Assembly (NCBI RefSeq): GCF_000283155.1
Contig: NW_004454156.1
Span: forward strand, 36,508,236 to 36,572,235
From: Ceratotherium simum simum
Lineage: Eukaryota > Chordata > Mammalia > Perissodactyla > Rhinocerotidae
Length of the DNA stretch: 64,000 nucleotides
Direction of reading: 5' to 3'
Under the pieces are notes generated by a model. It did no database searches. It was not told the DNA's origin and was given only the letters and a program-made list of their open reading frames with translations. Shown here one piece after another: positions 21,736 through 34,660 of the stretch. Within the stretch, counting starts at the first letter, position 1. Every line of letters begins with the position of its first letter. The translations under genes were made by a program, and so were the position numbers.

Positions 21736-23794
21736 AGAAGACACAATTGTTTCTTAACAGATTGAGTATCTTCCTTTAAATGTTTCAACAAAAGTGAGTC
21801 GGATTTCTAAACCTGACTTCACATCAGAACAGCTCAGGCCCAGATGTTTCCTACCTCCTGACAGTAATTCTAGCTGATTACCTGACTTCAGGGAATGTGA
21901 TGCTGAGCGTGAGCTGAGCTAGCCCTCCCGCTAACATGCTTTTGCACTTTAAGGAGTAAGGCCTGTATTAAAAAGGAGAATGTGTCCCAGTAACATATTA
22001 TGTTGCCAGAAACATAACAGAGGCCTAAATAATATAGGAGATCAAGAAAGATTTTTTTTCCTGCACAAATCACATTCTGTATTCATATAAAAACAACTTA
22101 ATGTTTTTTCTCTGACAAACGACACATATAGAAACAAATTTCCAAGTGGACACGAAAAATTTGCTCCATGTCTCATGGCACTTAAAAAAAAAGATTCTAG
22201 CATTTATCTTCACAAAACGATGTGGGAATTAGGAAGTTAGTGGATCCTTATAGAGATCCACTACAACATCCTTCGATAAAACAAAACATTGCTAGTATAG
22301 CAGGTAAGTCTTTCAGTCATAAGATTCAAACATGCAGAAATGTCACTTTATTAATCTGTGACTGCATTTAGTGGTAGAACCCTTAATTCTGGCTAGCATC
22401 ACGATGGAAGAAATCAAAATTGCCTATTCAAGGTAACTCAGTCACTTCCAGAATTTAAGTCTGGACTCTTCCCCTCCCTGGCCAGTCACTTCTCTCTCTT
22501 CCCTGAGAGTGAGCTAAGCTCCTGGGGAGGCTCGTGTATCACCCTGGCATACCCCTGGTGTGGCCATGCTCTGTTTCTGAATCACTTCCCATGACAGGGA
22601 GTTTGTTTCAGGGCCCAAACCCCATCCCCTCCCCTCTCTGGGCTCATGCTCTGGTTTCAGCTGCTGATGTCTGTGGTCTTTTCCATGACCTTTAGTTTCA
22701 AGGTCTAGCATTTTGTTTCTTCTGTGGCCCAACCATAAGCTTTTTCTGATTTATGACCCTCTCAGCACTTCTGCCTCCCCCACTCGCTCTCCATCCCACA
22801 GGGTTTTAGAAACCCTCGCTTGCTTTCCTACCTGGGTGGGGTATGCATAACTTTCTGAGACAGATTGGCCAATTTGTAACAATGATGGTGACACAATTAA
22901 GCATAAATATCTAAAAAGAGACTTCCTGACCACGAAATCTTGCAAAATCCCTAATGTCCTTTCACAAAGTTGAATGCAAGTTGAGATTGAGAAATCAAAA
23001 TTGCTTCCAACAGTACAGCTCTGGGAAAGCAGGAAGAATTTGATCCTCTCTTCTTAGATAAGGGAACAAAGTCAGAGATAAGATAATGTTGCCTTGGGAA
23101 AAAATGTTTGCTTTCAGTAGTTTTCCCTCCCGGGAGCCTGACTGGTTTGAGGATTCAGTACTCAGAGCTGAGCCAATGTGGGTTTCTGTGCCAGTGAGCC
23201 TTGCATATAAAGCACTCAGTTTCTTAAACGAAGGGCTTCGAATACTAAGTACCCCAAGTCAAATCAGTGCCACCAAGCCCTGAGTACCATGTGCATCGTG
23301 TATTCAAACTGAATTTTCTTGTTTAAAAAAAGAACATTGAAAGAAAAGGATGATATAGTTTCACCACAATTTCTAAATGTTCTTTCAGGCATGTTTCATG
23401 CAGGTTAAAGGAAGAGTTTTGAATGATGACAATCTACATGTTTAAATATACACTATTTTGAAAGTTAAAATTTCAGTTAAAAAGAAATTTTGCATGGATG
23501 GAAACCTATCAAGAATTTTTGTGGGGGTAGTGGCAGCGGGGGTTGTTTTAGTCTTGGGCAGTCTTGAAATAAACCTGGGAGGGAGAACTGGGTTGCTGGT
23601 TTGGCCTCTAAAGCTGATTTACTTTATGACTTCAAGCAAGTCGTCTTATAGGATCTGTGTCTTAGCTGAGTCAAGGACCTAGCCTTGAAGTTGCATCGGA
23701 GAATAAAGCAGACAGGCGTGTTGTCCGAATGCCGGGAGCTTCTCAGAAGGGCAGTGCTGCAGGAAGAACAGGTGTGACATCTTGTGCACTGGTG
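21736..23794. other. spacer, nothing recognised
   Basis: No repeat, exon or RNA gene recognised. C-rich patch near 22470-22640. Confidence 0.4.
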
Positions 23795-23910
23795 AACCCG
23801 ATGTCAACCCATCAGAGCTGGAAGAGGCCTCTTAGACCATCCAGCCTAGCCCTCTATTTGGCAGATGAGGAACCAGAGAGGGGAAAATACTTACCAAGCC
23901 AATGAGTGCA
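23795..23910. mobile_element. MIR-like ancient SINE fragment
   Basis: CAGAGCTGGAAGAGGCCTCT, AGACCATCCAGCCTAGCCCT and GGCAGATGAGGAACCAGAGA resemble the MIR/MIR3 group. Subfamily uncertain. Confidence 0.45.
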
Positions 23911-23939
23911 AAGTTGAGTCCATATCTCGGATCTTACTC

Positions 23940-24006
23940 AGGTTACTGTGAGGTTACTTATCTCAGGTTACTGTGAGGTTACTTATCTCAAGTTACTGTG
24001 AGGTTT
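23940..24006 (+). repeat. 25-bp minisatellite, about 2.7 copies
   Basis: Copies at 23940-23964 and 23965-23989 are identical, and a partial copy lies at 23990-24006 with two differences. Each unit contains AGGTTACTGTGAGGTTAC, itself built on a repeated GGTTAC. Confidence 0.9.
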
Positions 24007-24909
24007 TCATTTTCCCCAATGTCTAACTATGAATAAAGAGTCTCCAGGCCCTATGTCCTGGAGAACAGATGGATGACTTGAGGAAACATCCCCAATGAGT
24101 CAGGAAAGGCTGCTTTGGGTGTGAATTCTGGTCAACGCCGTAGTCCCTAGGAATGGGCCCTCTCGGCAGACAGGGCTGCCGCCTTCAAGTAGGAGGTATC
24201 CCAAGGAGTGGGACATGCTCCTTATCACAGAGACGTGACTTGGGAGGGCAGGAGGAAGAAAGCGCTGAGTAAGCCAAGCAGAGTGGAGGGTAGGAGCAGA
24301 GGTCTGCCAGCGGTGCAGAATGTGTGCACAGAGGACTACCCAACAGAGCAATATCCAGCACATTTTCTGTTTGTTTTGTTTTGTTTTCTTGGGCTGCTCT
24401 GAAGAGTTTCTTTGAGGGACTCAACCATTACATATGAAGCATGGAACTATGTGACACCTGATTAGAAAACAGTGTTCTCTGAACCAGGAAGCCTCAATCC
24501 CCAGACTCTGAGTGACAGTAGATGAGTGTGGGTGAAACATTATTTCGTTCTCATTCTCAGCAGGATGAAGGCGTAAGGGAGAGAAAAGCAGTGAGGAGGA
24601 GAGGGAGAAAGCCAGCGGGAGAGTATATAAGGAAGGGGGTTCACTCTCCTGATTGAGCATGGCCTTGGCTGACTTGACTGACAGGTGTGATCCCTGGCGG
24701 AAGATTCCAGCTGCTGGGACAGAGTCTTTATGGAGTTTGGAGGAGACAGCCAGAATGGAATCAAACAGGAACATTCTCTACAGAGTTCCTGGCGAGCTGG
24801 CTGTTTCCAAAGGAGCCTTTGGGCAATGGATGCTGTCCAGGGCCCCAAATGACTCCACTCCTAAGATACAGCCTTTTGAGCCCTAAAAAGTCTGGACTTC
24901 ATAATAAAT
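24007..24909. other. spacer, nothing recognised
   Basis: Several overlapping short frames near 24400-24900 on both strands, without domain features. Nothing else recognised. Confidence 0.4.
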
Positions 24910-25165
24910 AATAACAAATAATATTTATTAAGTACTTCCATGGGTATGAAATGTGATAAGCGTATTTTATGCTCTGTCTCATTTGATAATCACAATAAAC
25001 TTTGAGTTAGATATTATTATCCCCATTTTATAGATGGGGAAATTGAGGTTTAGAGATGGTAAAATAATGTCCCAAGATCATCCAGCATATAAGCAATCAG
25101 AGATTCCAATCCAATTCTTATTCTAAATTCATATTTTTAATCATTACACTATACATTACACTATA
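24910..25165 (-). mobile_element. MIR SINE, near full length
   Basis: ATATTTATTAAGTACTTCC, TATTATTATCCCCATTTTA, GATGGGGAAATTGAGGTTTA and AATGTCCCAAGATCATCCAG follow antisense MIR order, with the tail first. Confidence 0.8.
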
Positions 25166-26204
25166 CTGGGTGGGTTATGACTTCCTGGGGACGAAGCAGG
25201 GACTTATTCAGTCAAGAGAATGTATAATACATTCACAGTGGCCATGTATAATAACAGGGACTAAATTCAGGATTCTTCACAGGAGCTGGGGACAGTGGTG
25301 TGGCAAAGTGAATGGGGGCTCTTGGGGATGCACTTGGAATTTGCCCCTGGGGTCTGATCTAGGCTCCTCCTCTGAGTTACACCAATTCCATGATTTTTCT
25401 GAGTGAACCTGCCCATTCCGAGGTCAATATCAGGAATCAGAAACTGACCGATTGAGGAGGGGAGAAAGAAGAAGGAGGAAGGAGGATGGGGGTGGGGGAA
25501 GCAGCAGGCACTGAGCAAGTGCACTGCAGCCTCAGGGCATTCATCTGTCTCAGGGCTGCATTTCTCTGTGGCTTTTGATTCTTACCCTCTTATCAGCCTT
25601 GGTCTTGTGGAAGTCAAAGGGCAGGACAGGACAGGATCATGCGGGAGAGCCCAGGACCAGGGGTCTAGTTAGACCACAGATGTTTGTTCAGGCAGAAAAG
25701 GAGACCAGATGATGTAAGGCAGGTGTGTGCGGATGATGGGTCCAATTTGGGAGGCAGGATCCACAGTTGGGGCATCTCCGTGGGCAGGGAGGACCAGGTG
25801 ACAGGAGGGTCTGGAGCAGATAAGAGGGGTCTATGGGTCCATGAGATCTTCCCTGTCAGGAGGAGCACAGGTAAGTTACAGGCAAGTAAGCTGAGCTAGA
25901 GCACTCAGGACTTCAATAGAAATACTAGATAAGCTAATTGGTTCTAGACACTTTGTTTTGGCAAGTCCAGAGCTGCCGCCAAACTCGGACAGACCACTTC
26001 CTAGGACAGAATCTGTCTGCGTCCTTGCTCATCTTAGCTGGCTTCCTCTGCTCAGGTTGGGTGGAAAAACTGGCCACGAGAGGGAGGTAGGGAGCCACTG
26101 ATGCCCTCAGAAAGATGACTGTGAGGACTGGATGCTCTGGGATGGCCTGACATATCTAGGTAGAAAATTATCTGGGCACAATGACAACGATTCCTCGGCC
26201 CCAG
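25166..26204. other. spacer, nothing recognised
   Basis: Purine-rich GGAGGAAGGAGGA-type run near 25455-25505. No exon or repeat recognised. Confidence 0.4.
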
Positions 26205-26320
26205 CATGAACATTCTGATTCTGTAGCCTGGTGGGGGCTGGCAGTCTCAGTTTTAACCCACAACCCACGTGATTCTGATGCAACAGCTTCAGGCTGGCTT
26301 GTGGGAACTGCTCCCTTAAA
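26205..26320 (+). mobile_element. MER20-like fragment
   Basis: ACATTCTGATTCTGTAGCCT, GCAGTCTCAGTTTTAACCC and CACGTGATTCTGATGCAACA resemble MER20 in one orientation. No terminal repeats remain. Orientation relative to the consensus is uncertain. Confidence 0.5.
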
Positions 26321-26394
26321 GTATTCAGAATCTTCTATTCAGCTCCCTTAAACCAGGATGGCAAATATGATTGTTAGGAGAATAATATCTGTTA

Positions 26395-27415
26395 AAATGT
26401 TTTATTGGGAAAATAGATCATATGACAATGAGTATGTAAAACATATGCTCATTTCAAAGAAGAATAATAAAGCAAACAGCTGTGCAAACACCTCTTAGGT
26501 TAAAAAGGAGAAAGTCGCTAGCACCTTCGAAGCCCCTCGTGTGCCCCTTTCATCTCACAGCCCCTCCCTCTCCCCAGAGGTAACCTTAATCCTGAAGTGC
26601 TCCTTTCCTTCTCTTTAAAGCTTAACACCTCTGTTTTTAATCCCTAAACAATATATTATTTAACTCAGGCTGATTTTGAATTTTTCATAAAAGGAATGAT
26701 TTTTCCAGTTAACAGTATGTTTGTGAGACAAATCCATGTGGATGAATGTGTTTGAAGCTCATCACCTTCTATGGACCTGCCTATGTGGATTTATCTCCTC
26801 TCTTGGTGGACATTTAGGGAGCTTCCAGCTCTTGTTTTCTTTTGTTTTGTTTCCTATTAGAAACAATGCTACTAGGAATATTCTTGTACCTAGAGAATTT
26901 TGCAAGAGTTTTTCTAGAGTATATACCTAGGAGTAGCATTTCTGGGTTTTAGTATATGCACAATAAGCACTAACCGTTAAAACAAAACTGATAAATTTGA
27001 CTACATCAAAGTTAGGAAATTTTTAAAGATAGTGAAAAGGCAAGCCACACAGTGGGATAGGATATTTGCAATATGTATAATCGATAAAGGATGAATATCC
27101 AGAGTATAGAAAGAACCATGAATCAATAAGAAAAAGGGAGACAACCTAGTAGGAAAATGAGGAAAAGTCACATGCACTTCAGAGACAAGGAAATCCAGAA
27201 GGCCACTAAAAATATTAGAAGATACGAAACCTCATTAGTTATCAGGGAAATGCAAATTAAAGCCACAAGGAGATATCAGCACATAGCTTACAGATTGGTC
27301 AAAATTTAAGAATCAGCCAATATCAAGTGTTGTTGGGGTTATGGGGCAATAGAAACTTCCACTCATTGACAAGTAAATGGCATAATCACTTTGAGTAACA
27401 CCGACGTTATCTGAC
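26395..27415 (-). mobile_element. old L1 (L1M type) with inverted 5' part
   Basis: 26395 to about 26970 is antisense L1 3' UTR and ORF2 end (GAAGCCCCTCGTGTGCCCCT, AAACAATATATTATTTAAC, GGTGGACATTTAGGGAGCTT, GAGTATATACCTAGGAGTAG). About 26985-27415 is sense ORF2 (ATAAATTTGACTACATCAAA, TTATCAGGGAAATGCAAATT, CAAGTGTTGTTGGGGTTATG). The two parts are neighbouring segments of one L1 and meet near their shared breakpoint, the pattern produced by twin priming. Confidence 0.75.
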
Positions 27416-27833
27416 TAATCTTCTCAAAGCTCTGGTAGTGGAGGACAGGTTGGAGAATGCAATGGAATCTGAGAAGCCAAGTGTCCAGTGCTGAAGTGGG
27501 GCTCTGAAAGGGAGCTTGTGGAGAGTTCTAGGAAGCTCTTGCCTCAATGTAGCTATGGCCTCTGTGGGTTCACAGCCAAGCATCTGCTGGGAGGCCTGGG
27601 GCCACTATGGGTCAGCAGGGTCTGCAGTCTGGAAGAAGGGCTGGACGTGGAGCAGAGGAGCGTGAGGCCAATCTGGACCCTACAGGGCATCTTATCTCAT
27701 CACCAAGACCCTCAGAGAGAAATGGCTCCTGCTTCACTCACTTCTGCTTCCCAAATCTTGTCCAAGTTCTTCTTGTGGCCAGCTCTAACCAGGACAGACA
27801 CGAAAGGGGATTCTAGGAAATGTAGTTTCCATC
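27416..27833. other. spacer, possible unassigned LTR
   Basis: Ends with GGGGATTCTAGGAAATGTAG, a phrase often seen in old mammalian LTRs. The 117-codon plus frame at 27488-27841 lacks domain features. Family not assigned. Confidence 0.3.
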
Positions 27834-28298
27834 TGCCTTAGTTTCCCATGACTACTATAACAAATCACCACAAACTCAGTGTCTTAAAACAATGGAGGTC
27901 AGAAGTCTGAAACAGTTTCATTTGGCTAAAATCAACATATAGGCAGTGCTGGACTCCTTCTGGAGACTGGGGGAGAATCCACTTCCTTGCTTTTTCCAGT
28001 TTCTATTGGCTGCCTAAGTTCTTGGCTTGTGGCCCCTTCCTCTATCTTCAAAGCACACCACTCCAACCTCTGCTTCTGTTGTCACATCTCCTTTCTGATT
28101 CTGATCCTCCTGCCTCCCTCCAGAAAGCAGGGTGATAATATTAGGCCCACTTGGACAATTCAGGATAATCTCCCCATCTTAAGATCCTTAACTCAGCTAT
28201 ATCTGCTAAGTCTCCTTGCCATGTAAGGAAACATATTGACAGGTTCCAGGGATTAGAATGTGGACACGTTTCGGGGGGTTGTGATTCAGCCTACCACA
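27834..28298 (-). mobile_element. MLT1 (MaLR) solo LTR, antisense
   Basis: CTTAGTTTCCCATGACTACT, CAAATCACCACAAACTCAGT, GGAGAATCCACTTCCTTG, TTGGACAATTCAGGATAATC, TTAAGATCCTTAACTCAG and AACATATTGACAGGTTCC form the reverse complement of an MLT1 LTR. It is bounded by TG at 27834 and CA at 28298. Confidence 0.85.
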
Positions 28299-29793
28299 GC
28301 AGCACAGTCCAGCCACCTTCCCCACCATATTGGAGCCTTTCTCACTGCATGTTTTTTAATTTGCTCACCTAGGTTCTCACACAGTGTGTGGTCCTCTCCT
28401 TTCAGGGTGAGTTTTGCTGGTAATTTATCGATCCTCTGGCTCATAAGATCTTTCTGGACTATCGTTTCTCTCTCAGGCCCTGCTGCTATCTCATGTTTTG
28501 GCACACCGCCCATATTCTGGGGTTGGGAGAATTTGTTTTCACCTAGTTTTGTTGACGATGTTCACAGTGTTTTCCTTTTACGGTTCTAGCAGCCATATCT
28601 GTTTTTTATGACTTTGGGAGGTTAGATAAAACTATACTGCCACCAAATTCTTGCTGTCTGAGTGATCTGCACTCTTGCCATGGATTTGAACCAATGAATA
28701 GGGCAACATTTCTTTATATTGAAGTTAGAAAATAGGTACCATGATAAGGGTTAACGAAGGTTTTCAAAAGACCCTTTCTGAGAATGGATTTCCTATCCAA
28801 TTTCTTTCCAAACCATCCCCTAAAATAGGGGCACTAAACCTCTAAGCTGAGTGGCTATTTATACTACTAGAAATAAAATTGGACATGAGGGTAATGTGGC
28901 CAAGATATCCCTCCGTTATGGTCAGAAATGCATTGCAAAAGTTTAGGGTCAAGATATTTTCTCAGTTGAAATATCCGTTACAAATAGCTGTTTTAAAGAT
29001 TCTGTAACAAAGTGATTTGATTTCTTAGCATCTTAGAAGTGTTTGGCTTAACTTCATCTCAAATGAGGTTTCAGACTGTGACCCACACTGAAGGAATCCC
29101 TTGGACCACCTACCTCAAAGCTTCTGCTTGCAGCCACAGAAAACACACACACAAATGCACACACACCATATCATTTGAAGTGTTTGCCTAGTATGTGACC
29201 ATCTCTGTGGTTATAATTTTCAAATATCTATTTCTGTACTCTTTTATGGAGAACTCAAGTCTCTAGCAGAAAATACTCTCCAAACGAAACCTACTCATTG
29301 CATTTGGGCAGCCACAGACCACCTGGAGGGCCTTCAAAGACCAGATTTTCAGAAACTGTAATTTAGAAAATAAAAAGAATTATGGTGTCTTGAGTTGAGG
29401 AGGACCAAAAAGATACCTAGTACAACCTCCCCCTAAACTTAAAAACTAGAAAAGCAAGCAATTTGTATTGGTTCAGATATAAAAAGTCTTAAAGTGAGTA
29501 ACTATGGAACCCGGATGTCAGCTGAGGCCTCCCTGTCCTTTGAAAGGATTTAGGAAACTTTCTAATGGAACCTGGCTGAGATCTTTCACTCACAAATGTT
29601 CCTCTGTTTTGCCTCCTGTCGACCTGGAAACTCAGGCCCTTGGAGGTTTCTGTAACTGGTCTTTCTCCTCAATCATCTCTTGAAGTTAATGGTGTCACAG
29701 AGGAGGGAGTCGTGTGATGTCACAGTCCACATTCTGCCATCTCCTGTATCCTCCCTTCTCCGTCCTCCACTTTCTAACTTCACCTCCATCCCT
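28299..29793. other. spacer, nothing recognised
   Basis: Short CA-rich run near 29140-29165. No repeat family or exon recognised. Confidence 0.4.
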
Positions 29794-29807
29794 CCACTAG
29801 GGGGCAG
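29794..29807 (+). promoter_or_regulatory. CTCF-type motif
   Basis: CCACTAGGGGGCAG matches the CTCF core consensus CCASYAGRKGGCRS at every position and lies in apparently non-repeat DNA. Occupancy is inferred. Confidence 0.6.
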
Positions 29808-30689
29808 ACAATCCCATCCCCTTGCACTCTATGCCCTTCCCATTCTGCCTTGGCACCAGCCCACGCGGCCACCCCCAACCGGCCAGAGACTAACTTACTC
29901 TGAGTGGCCCTATGGAGTACTTTCCCAACAAGGATGAAACTCCTGTGACGAGGAATTCACCTACCAGCCACTGAAATAATAAAAATATCTTCATCTCCTT
30001 ACATATATGGCAGTCAAAAAGATCATAAAATCATGAAATATGAAAAGTTATTTAGTGTCTTCCTCCACAGAGGAAAACCATGCAGAAAAACCCAGACAGG
30101 TGAGGACAAATCTGAAGATGTCTAGAGGCTTCTTCTCATAACTCCTTTCCTTGGCAGGTTCAGCAGACACGCCTTACCTGAATTTCATGCCTCTCCCAAT
30201 GCTACAATCAGAATAGGTTGCTCTTCTTTCTTCCATATTCTTTTCCAATCCTGGGAAATCCTTCTTCCCCATTAACTAAATCTGTCATCCCATTCTTTCT
30301 CCCAGTTTATGGGTACACATCCAAAAAGTAAACTTTCTACTGCTGGGTTTTGTATTTATTTCACTTACTGTTGAAAAGGCAAGGTTGCAGTGAACTGTAC
30401 TCCTCTGATATTCCCTATGTAGAGAAATTGGTACATCCTGATGACAAAATAGGATGGATTCTTCTATTTTTCTTTAAGAGTTTCATGTGCATATGTGTTG
30501 TTTTACTGACAAGGCAGCAAGCTCCCTGGAGCCTGCCTTATATTTCCTTTCAGCCTCCACCTAATCTAGCGTGCTGCCACCTACTCGCTTCAGAGGTAAA
30601 CATAAATCACTAAGTTTCACTGGGCTGCTTCCCACTAAGTCAAACAAAAGAGGGCACTGTCTTTATTCAAGGGACTTTAAGATGCAACG
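29808..30689. other. spacer, nothing recognised
   Basis: C-rich up to about 29900, then AT-rich. No repeat or exon recognised. Confidence 0.4.
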
Positions 30690-30880
30690 TTGAACTTAAA
30701 GTCTGAGGGCCTGACTTCAAAAGGGGTGCGGGCAGGTTATTGAACCCCTCTGAGTTTCTTTGGTCTCCTTGTTTGTAAAATGGGTAATAATAATGACTGC
30801 CCAGCGTGGGGCTGTTTTGAGAATCAAATACGATTGGGCATGGTAAAGTTCTGTGCAGACTGCAAGGCATTTTACAATAT
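30690..30880 (+). mobile_element. MIR SINE
   Basis: Sense MIR: GAACCCCTCTGAGTTTCTTT, TTGTTTGTAAAATGGGTAA, TAATAATGACTGCC and GAATCAAATACGATTGGG in the expected order. Confidence 0.75.
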
Positions 30881-32654
30881 TGAGATATCAAGCCGGGGTT
30901 TAGCCATCAATACGAGCCCCAAACAGGATATGAAAGGAAGGAAAAGGGGATCCAGTCAATTCTCTGAGTCTTCAGGTGCATTTCTGTGGGCTTGGGCTTC
31001 AAATCTCTTCCTTCAGCTCAATTTTTCATACAAACTGTTCCTTTATCTGATGTGGAGGCAGACAAATGGAGCCTGGTAAAGAAACGCTCATCCAAGAATA
31101 GACGTGCCTGTAGATTTACAGGTACAACTCGACGAAACCAGAGAACTCAGCGTTGAAAGCAATGCAAATGGTGGCAGTCGGGTAAGGAGGTGGTTTTCCA
31201 ACTTTTCTTAGAAGCAAATCTTATGCCAAAGCTGAAAATAGAAAATGGATTGAGGCAGAACTGTGAGGTGGAGGTGGGGTAGAATGCAGAACACTGTGGA
31301 GGGGCAGGGCTCCAGAAGCACAGTTTGGAAACCACTGGTTAAAAAGAAGATCCTAGGTGGCTGGCGGATCTTTGCTGGATCACTCCTGCCCGAGTCACCT
31401 CGTTCCAGGATCCCCAAAGAGAAAGCCTCAGACTCCTCAAACCCTCAGAGACTAACTGTGGTTAGAGACTAACTTCAGGAGACTGAAGTAAACACCAAAA
31501 TGTCAATTACTCAGTTCCCAATAAGAAAAATGGGCTGGATCATGTACATATTTTCCCTATAGTTAAGCTACATGGCAAACTAAATCATAATCAGAAACGA
31601 CTTTATTACTTTAGTATGAGAAATCATGGTCACAAGTCTGGAAATATTCAAAGTCTATATCATCAACATTCTTTTTCCATATAGATATACATACGTGGCA
31701 GGATATAATCAGCAGGAATCAGTCCAAGGGGAATTAAAGAAATTAAATCTTTAATTGTATCAGGCTAAAATATCCTGGTATTTCTATCTTCTAATCCAGT
31801 GGACTCCAAACTTTACTGATTATGTACCCCAATCAGCAAAAATTGTTGGAGCTCACATCCCCAGTATATGTATATTTATTTATGAATTATGTACAATTCT
31901 ACTGATATTTTGAATATTAAACATTAATAAAATTTAATTAAAAATGAAAGTAGAAGTTCTACTATTTTCTTCCCTCGTTACTGTGGAATATTTAAATGAT
32001 CTTTCAGGGAAAGAAATGGATTCCATATCCATGGATTTCTTATGTGTGAATTGTCTTTCAATGGAAAAATTCAAAGCATTCTACCAAATGCATAAGATGT
32101 TTGGTGATAACGTTCCTCCAATTTGCTAGATTAAGATCATCAAGTCAAGAATGTTTGAACTATGAAATGAACTCATAGTGTTTCTCCAAGGTAAGAAGCC
32201 AATTTAGTTCCAGCTTTTGTAGATGTGAACTGGACAGCCAGACTTGCTTATTTGTTTGATGGCCTCAATATTTTTAATGATCATAATACTTCCATGCAAG
32301 GAAGGCAGGCAGCATGCTCTTCAATGGTAGACAAGATCAAAGAGCAAGCACAAAAGTTAGAAGCTTAGAATCACAGTTTCTACATATTGTAGTGACAGTA
32401 ATTATAGGTCCCCTCAATAACCATCATACCTTATCAAGAAATGGTTGTTATTGTTATAGCTCAGCGTCCATATTAATACATAATAAAGAGAACGATTTGA
32501 GTTGAACGTGTTGGCCTTGATATCATTCAGTTTTTACTATGTCGCTGAGCACACTGTGTAGGTCAGCTAACTTAAAAGATTTTTAATATGATTTTCTCGA
32601 TGAATAAAGCAGTGAGCTGATTCACATTCACTGGTGCAAGTTTCCTTGCACCAA
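30881..32654. other. spacer, nothing firmly recognised
   Basis: At 31795-31860 CCAGTGGACTCCAAACTTTA could be the end of an old hAT element. Otherwise nothing recognised. Confidence 0.35.
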
Positions 32655-32722
32655 GGGAGTATGAAGAGTATGAAGTATGAAGTATAAGAGTATGAAGAAG
32701 TATGAAGGGAGTATGAAGAAGC
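32655..32722 (+). repeat. degenerate TATGAAG tandem repeat
   Basis: Seven units built on AGTATGAAG or AGTATAAGA with small indels, starting after CTTGCACCAAGG. Purine-rich on the plus strand. Confidence 0.85.
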
Positions 32723-34084
32723 TTGTTGTCTAACCTACTCCATCAGCTTCCTCCCCCTTTCTCTTTCCTACACTTCCCCGGTCTAAAAAGAAAGAATTTC
32801 CTTTCACCTCTTTTTTATTTCCTATATGGACTTTTACGGTCCTGTGTGGACTTTAATATGTTAAAAAAGGAAAGAAAAGAATTTGGAACAACTTTCTCTA
32901 ACTCTGAATTAGCCCTGATTTTCCAGACTGGTGTTTTGCTACAAAATCCTATTTTGAACAACTGAAGGTGTTATTCCAAATATCAATTTTTTTCCCACTT
33001 TGCATTCCTGCTGTAACAATCTTAATCCTAGAGACAGATGACACCTCAGGCTGCCTAGGGAGAAGGGCATGTACCCCCAATATTTAAAGAGAAAGGCACA
33101 CTAATATTTTTAGACTCTCTTCCAGAGCTTGATCAGTTGACTTCTACAGAAGGCTTGCAGTGTGTTCTCCAAATTGTGGTTTGCTGCCTTATGTTTTAAC
33201 AGCACTTGCCATGCAATTTTGTAGCTTGCAGCCTTCTGAGGACTCTGTATCTGGCTTGCTGTCATGATTAGTGTTTCCCCCATAGAGTTCCAGCTACAGT
33301 AGTTCCGGGCTTTGCTCTTTAATTTCTTCCTGTCCACTGTCACCAGGGACACTCTCATCCACCACAGGAAGTCTCCAATTCATGAATGGTCTGTATTCAG
33401 AACATCCATCAGTGTAGCATTTGAAACCCAGAACTCATTTTTCTGTAGGGAGAATGGTATAAGTGTTTGTTGGGTCTCTGGGTCAACTCACAAAGGCCCA
33501 TTCAACCTCTACTAAAAGTAATGAATTTTCCCTTTGCTCCTTTTATATATCATAGAATTATAGAATGTCAGAACTGAAATGGAATTTAAGACATTGTGCT
33601 ATATACGCTGGTAACAGAGGTGTTTTCTACTGTATTCTATTGCAAATCCCCCACATTCCATCTACTTTAGATGTTAAGTGGGGTCTTGAGGTTTAACCTG
33701 GAAACCCAGTCACCTTTCACAACATGGTAAATCAAATAGTCATAAAGCAGGAAGGGTCTTCAATTCAATTGAAGTTTGCCACGGAGAACTTCAATTTGGC
33801 TACTTTTCTTTATATCCTTTGAGGCACACTGCAAGCACCAGGTCTTTGTCAATGAGGTCCTTACATCTACATGCAGACATGACCAATACCTACGCATCTT
33901 AAATCAGTATGACCATGGGAGCCACCACTGGGAAAACCAAAGGGCTCAGGTGTGGGAGCAGAGGTGGGAAGGAACACCTCTTAGCATTTATTAAGCCAAG
34001 CATACTTCCATCTTAGGGGACCCTTATCTCTCCTGTCCTCTGGGACAGAAATGCTTTTTCCCAGATATCCCCATGCTGCACTCT
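32723..34084. other. spacer, nothing recognised
   Basis: ATAGAATTATAGAATGTCAG at 33553-33572 hints at an ancient SINE, but it is too short to call. No exon recognised. Confidence 0.35.
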
Positions 34085-34388
34085 CTCCTTATCAGCTCTT
34101 CGCTCCAGTATCACCGCTCAGCGAGACCCTCAATGACTGATCTATCTAAACCAGCACCTCCTGGCGCTCTGGTCTCCTGCCCCTGCCTGACTCTTCTCTA
34201 TAGCACTTTTCGTTAGACTCTTTGTCAGATTCCCTTCCTGCCCTTCCACCCCCATCTCCCATGGAAGGTTCATGAGGGTAGGATTTTATCTCTCTTGTTT
34301 ACTGTCGTCCCATCAGTATCTAAAACACTGTCTCTCTCGCAGACAGTGGGACCTCAGGAAATATACTGTTAAGTGTAAGAATGAAGTG
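34085..34388 (+). mobile_element. L2 LINE fragment
   Basis: TCCTTATCAGCTCTTCGCTC, TATAGCACTTTTCGTTAGAC, TTCATGAGGGTAGGATTTTA and CAGTATCTAAAACACTG follow L2 3' end order with high divergence. Confidence 0.55.
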
Positions 34389-34485
34389 AGTAAGCCCTGT
34401 GCTAGACGCTGTCACATGTTATTTCACAGAATACTCAAAACGTTTCTATGCAGTAGGTTTCTTCTTCTTCTTCTTTTTTAAACAG
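34389..34485 (-). mobile_element. MIR SINE fragment and CTT run
   Basis: CCCTGTGCTAGACGCTGTCA and CATGTTATTTCACAGAATAC resemble the antisense MIR tail. A (CTT)n run at about 34460-34480 follows. Confidence 0.5.
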
Positions 34486-34660
34486 ATGAGTGGCAAAACA
34501 CCCTTAGTTTTAAAAGCAACTTTAGTAGTAAAATTTTGTGATTTATATATGCGTTTTATCAGTTTCTAATTGTTGATATTTTTAAATCTCAGTAAAATCT
34601 TCTCACATTCCCTAAAGAAGAAATCTGAATTAAAAGAAATACTCTTTGGATTTAGTTATT

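Noticed and set aside
23940..24006. CRISPR-like short repeats
   Set aside because: Units are directly adjacent with no spacers, and the genome is mammalian. It is a minisatellite.
27488..27841. 117-codon plus-strand frame
   Set aside because: Next to and partly in LTR-like sequence, with no domain features.
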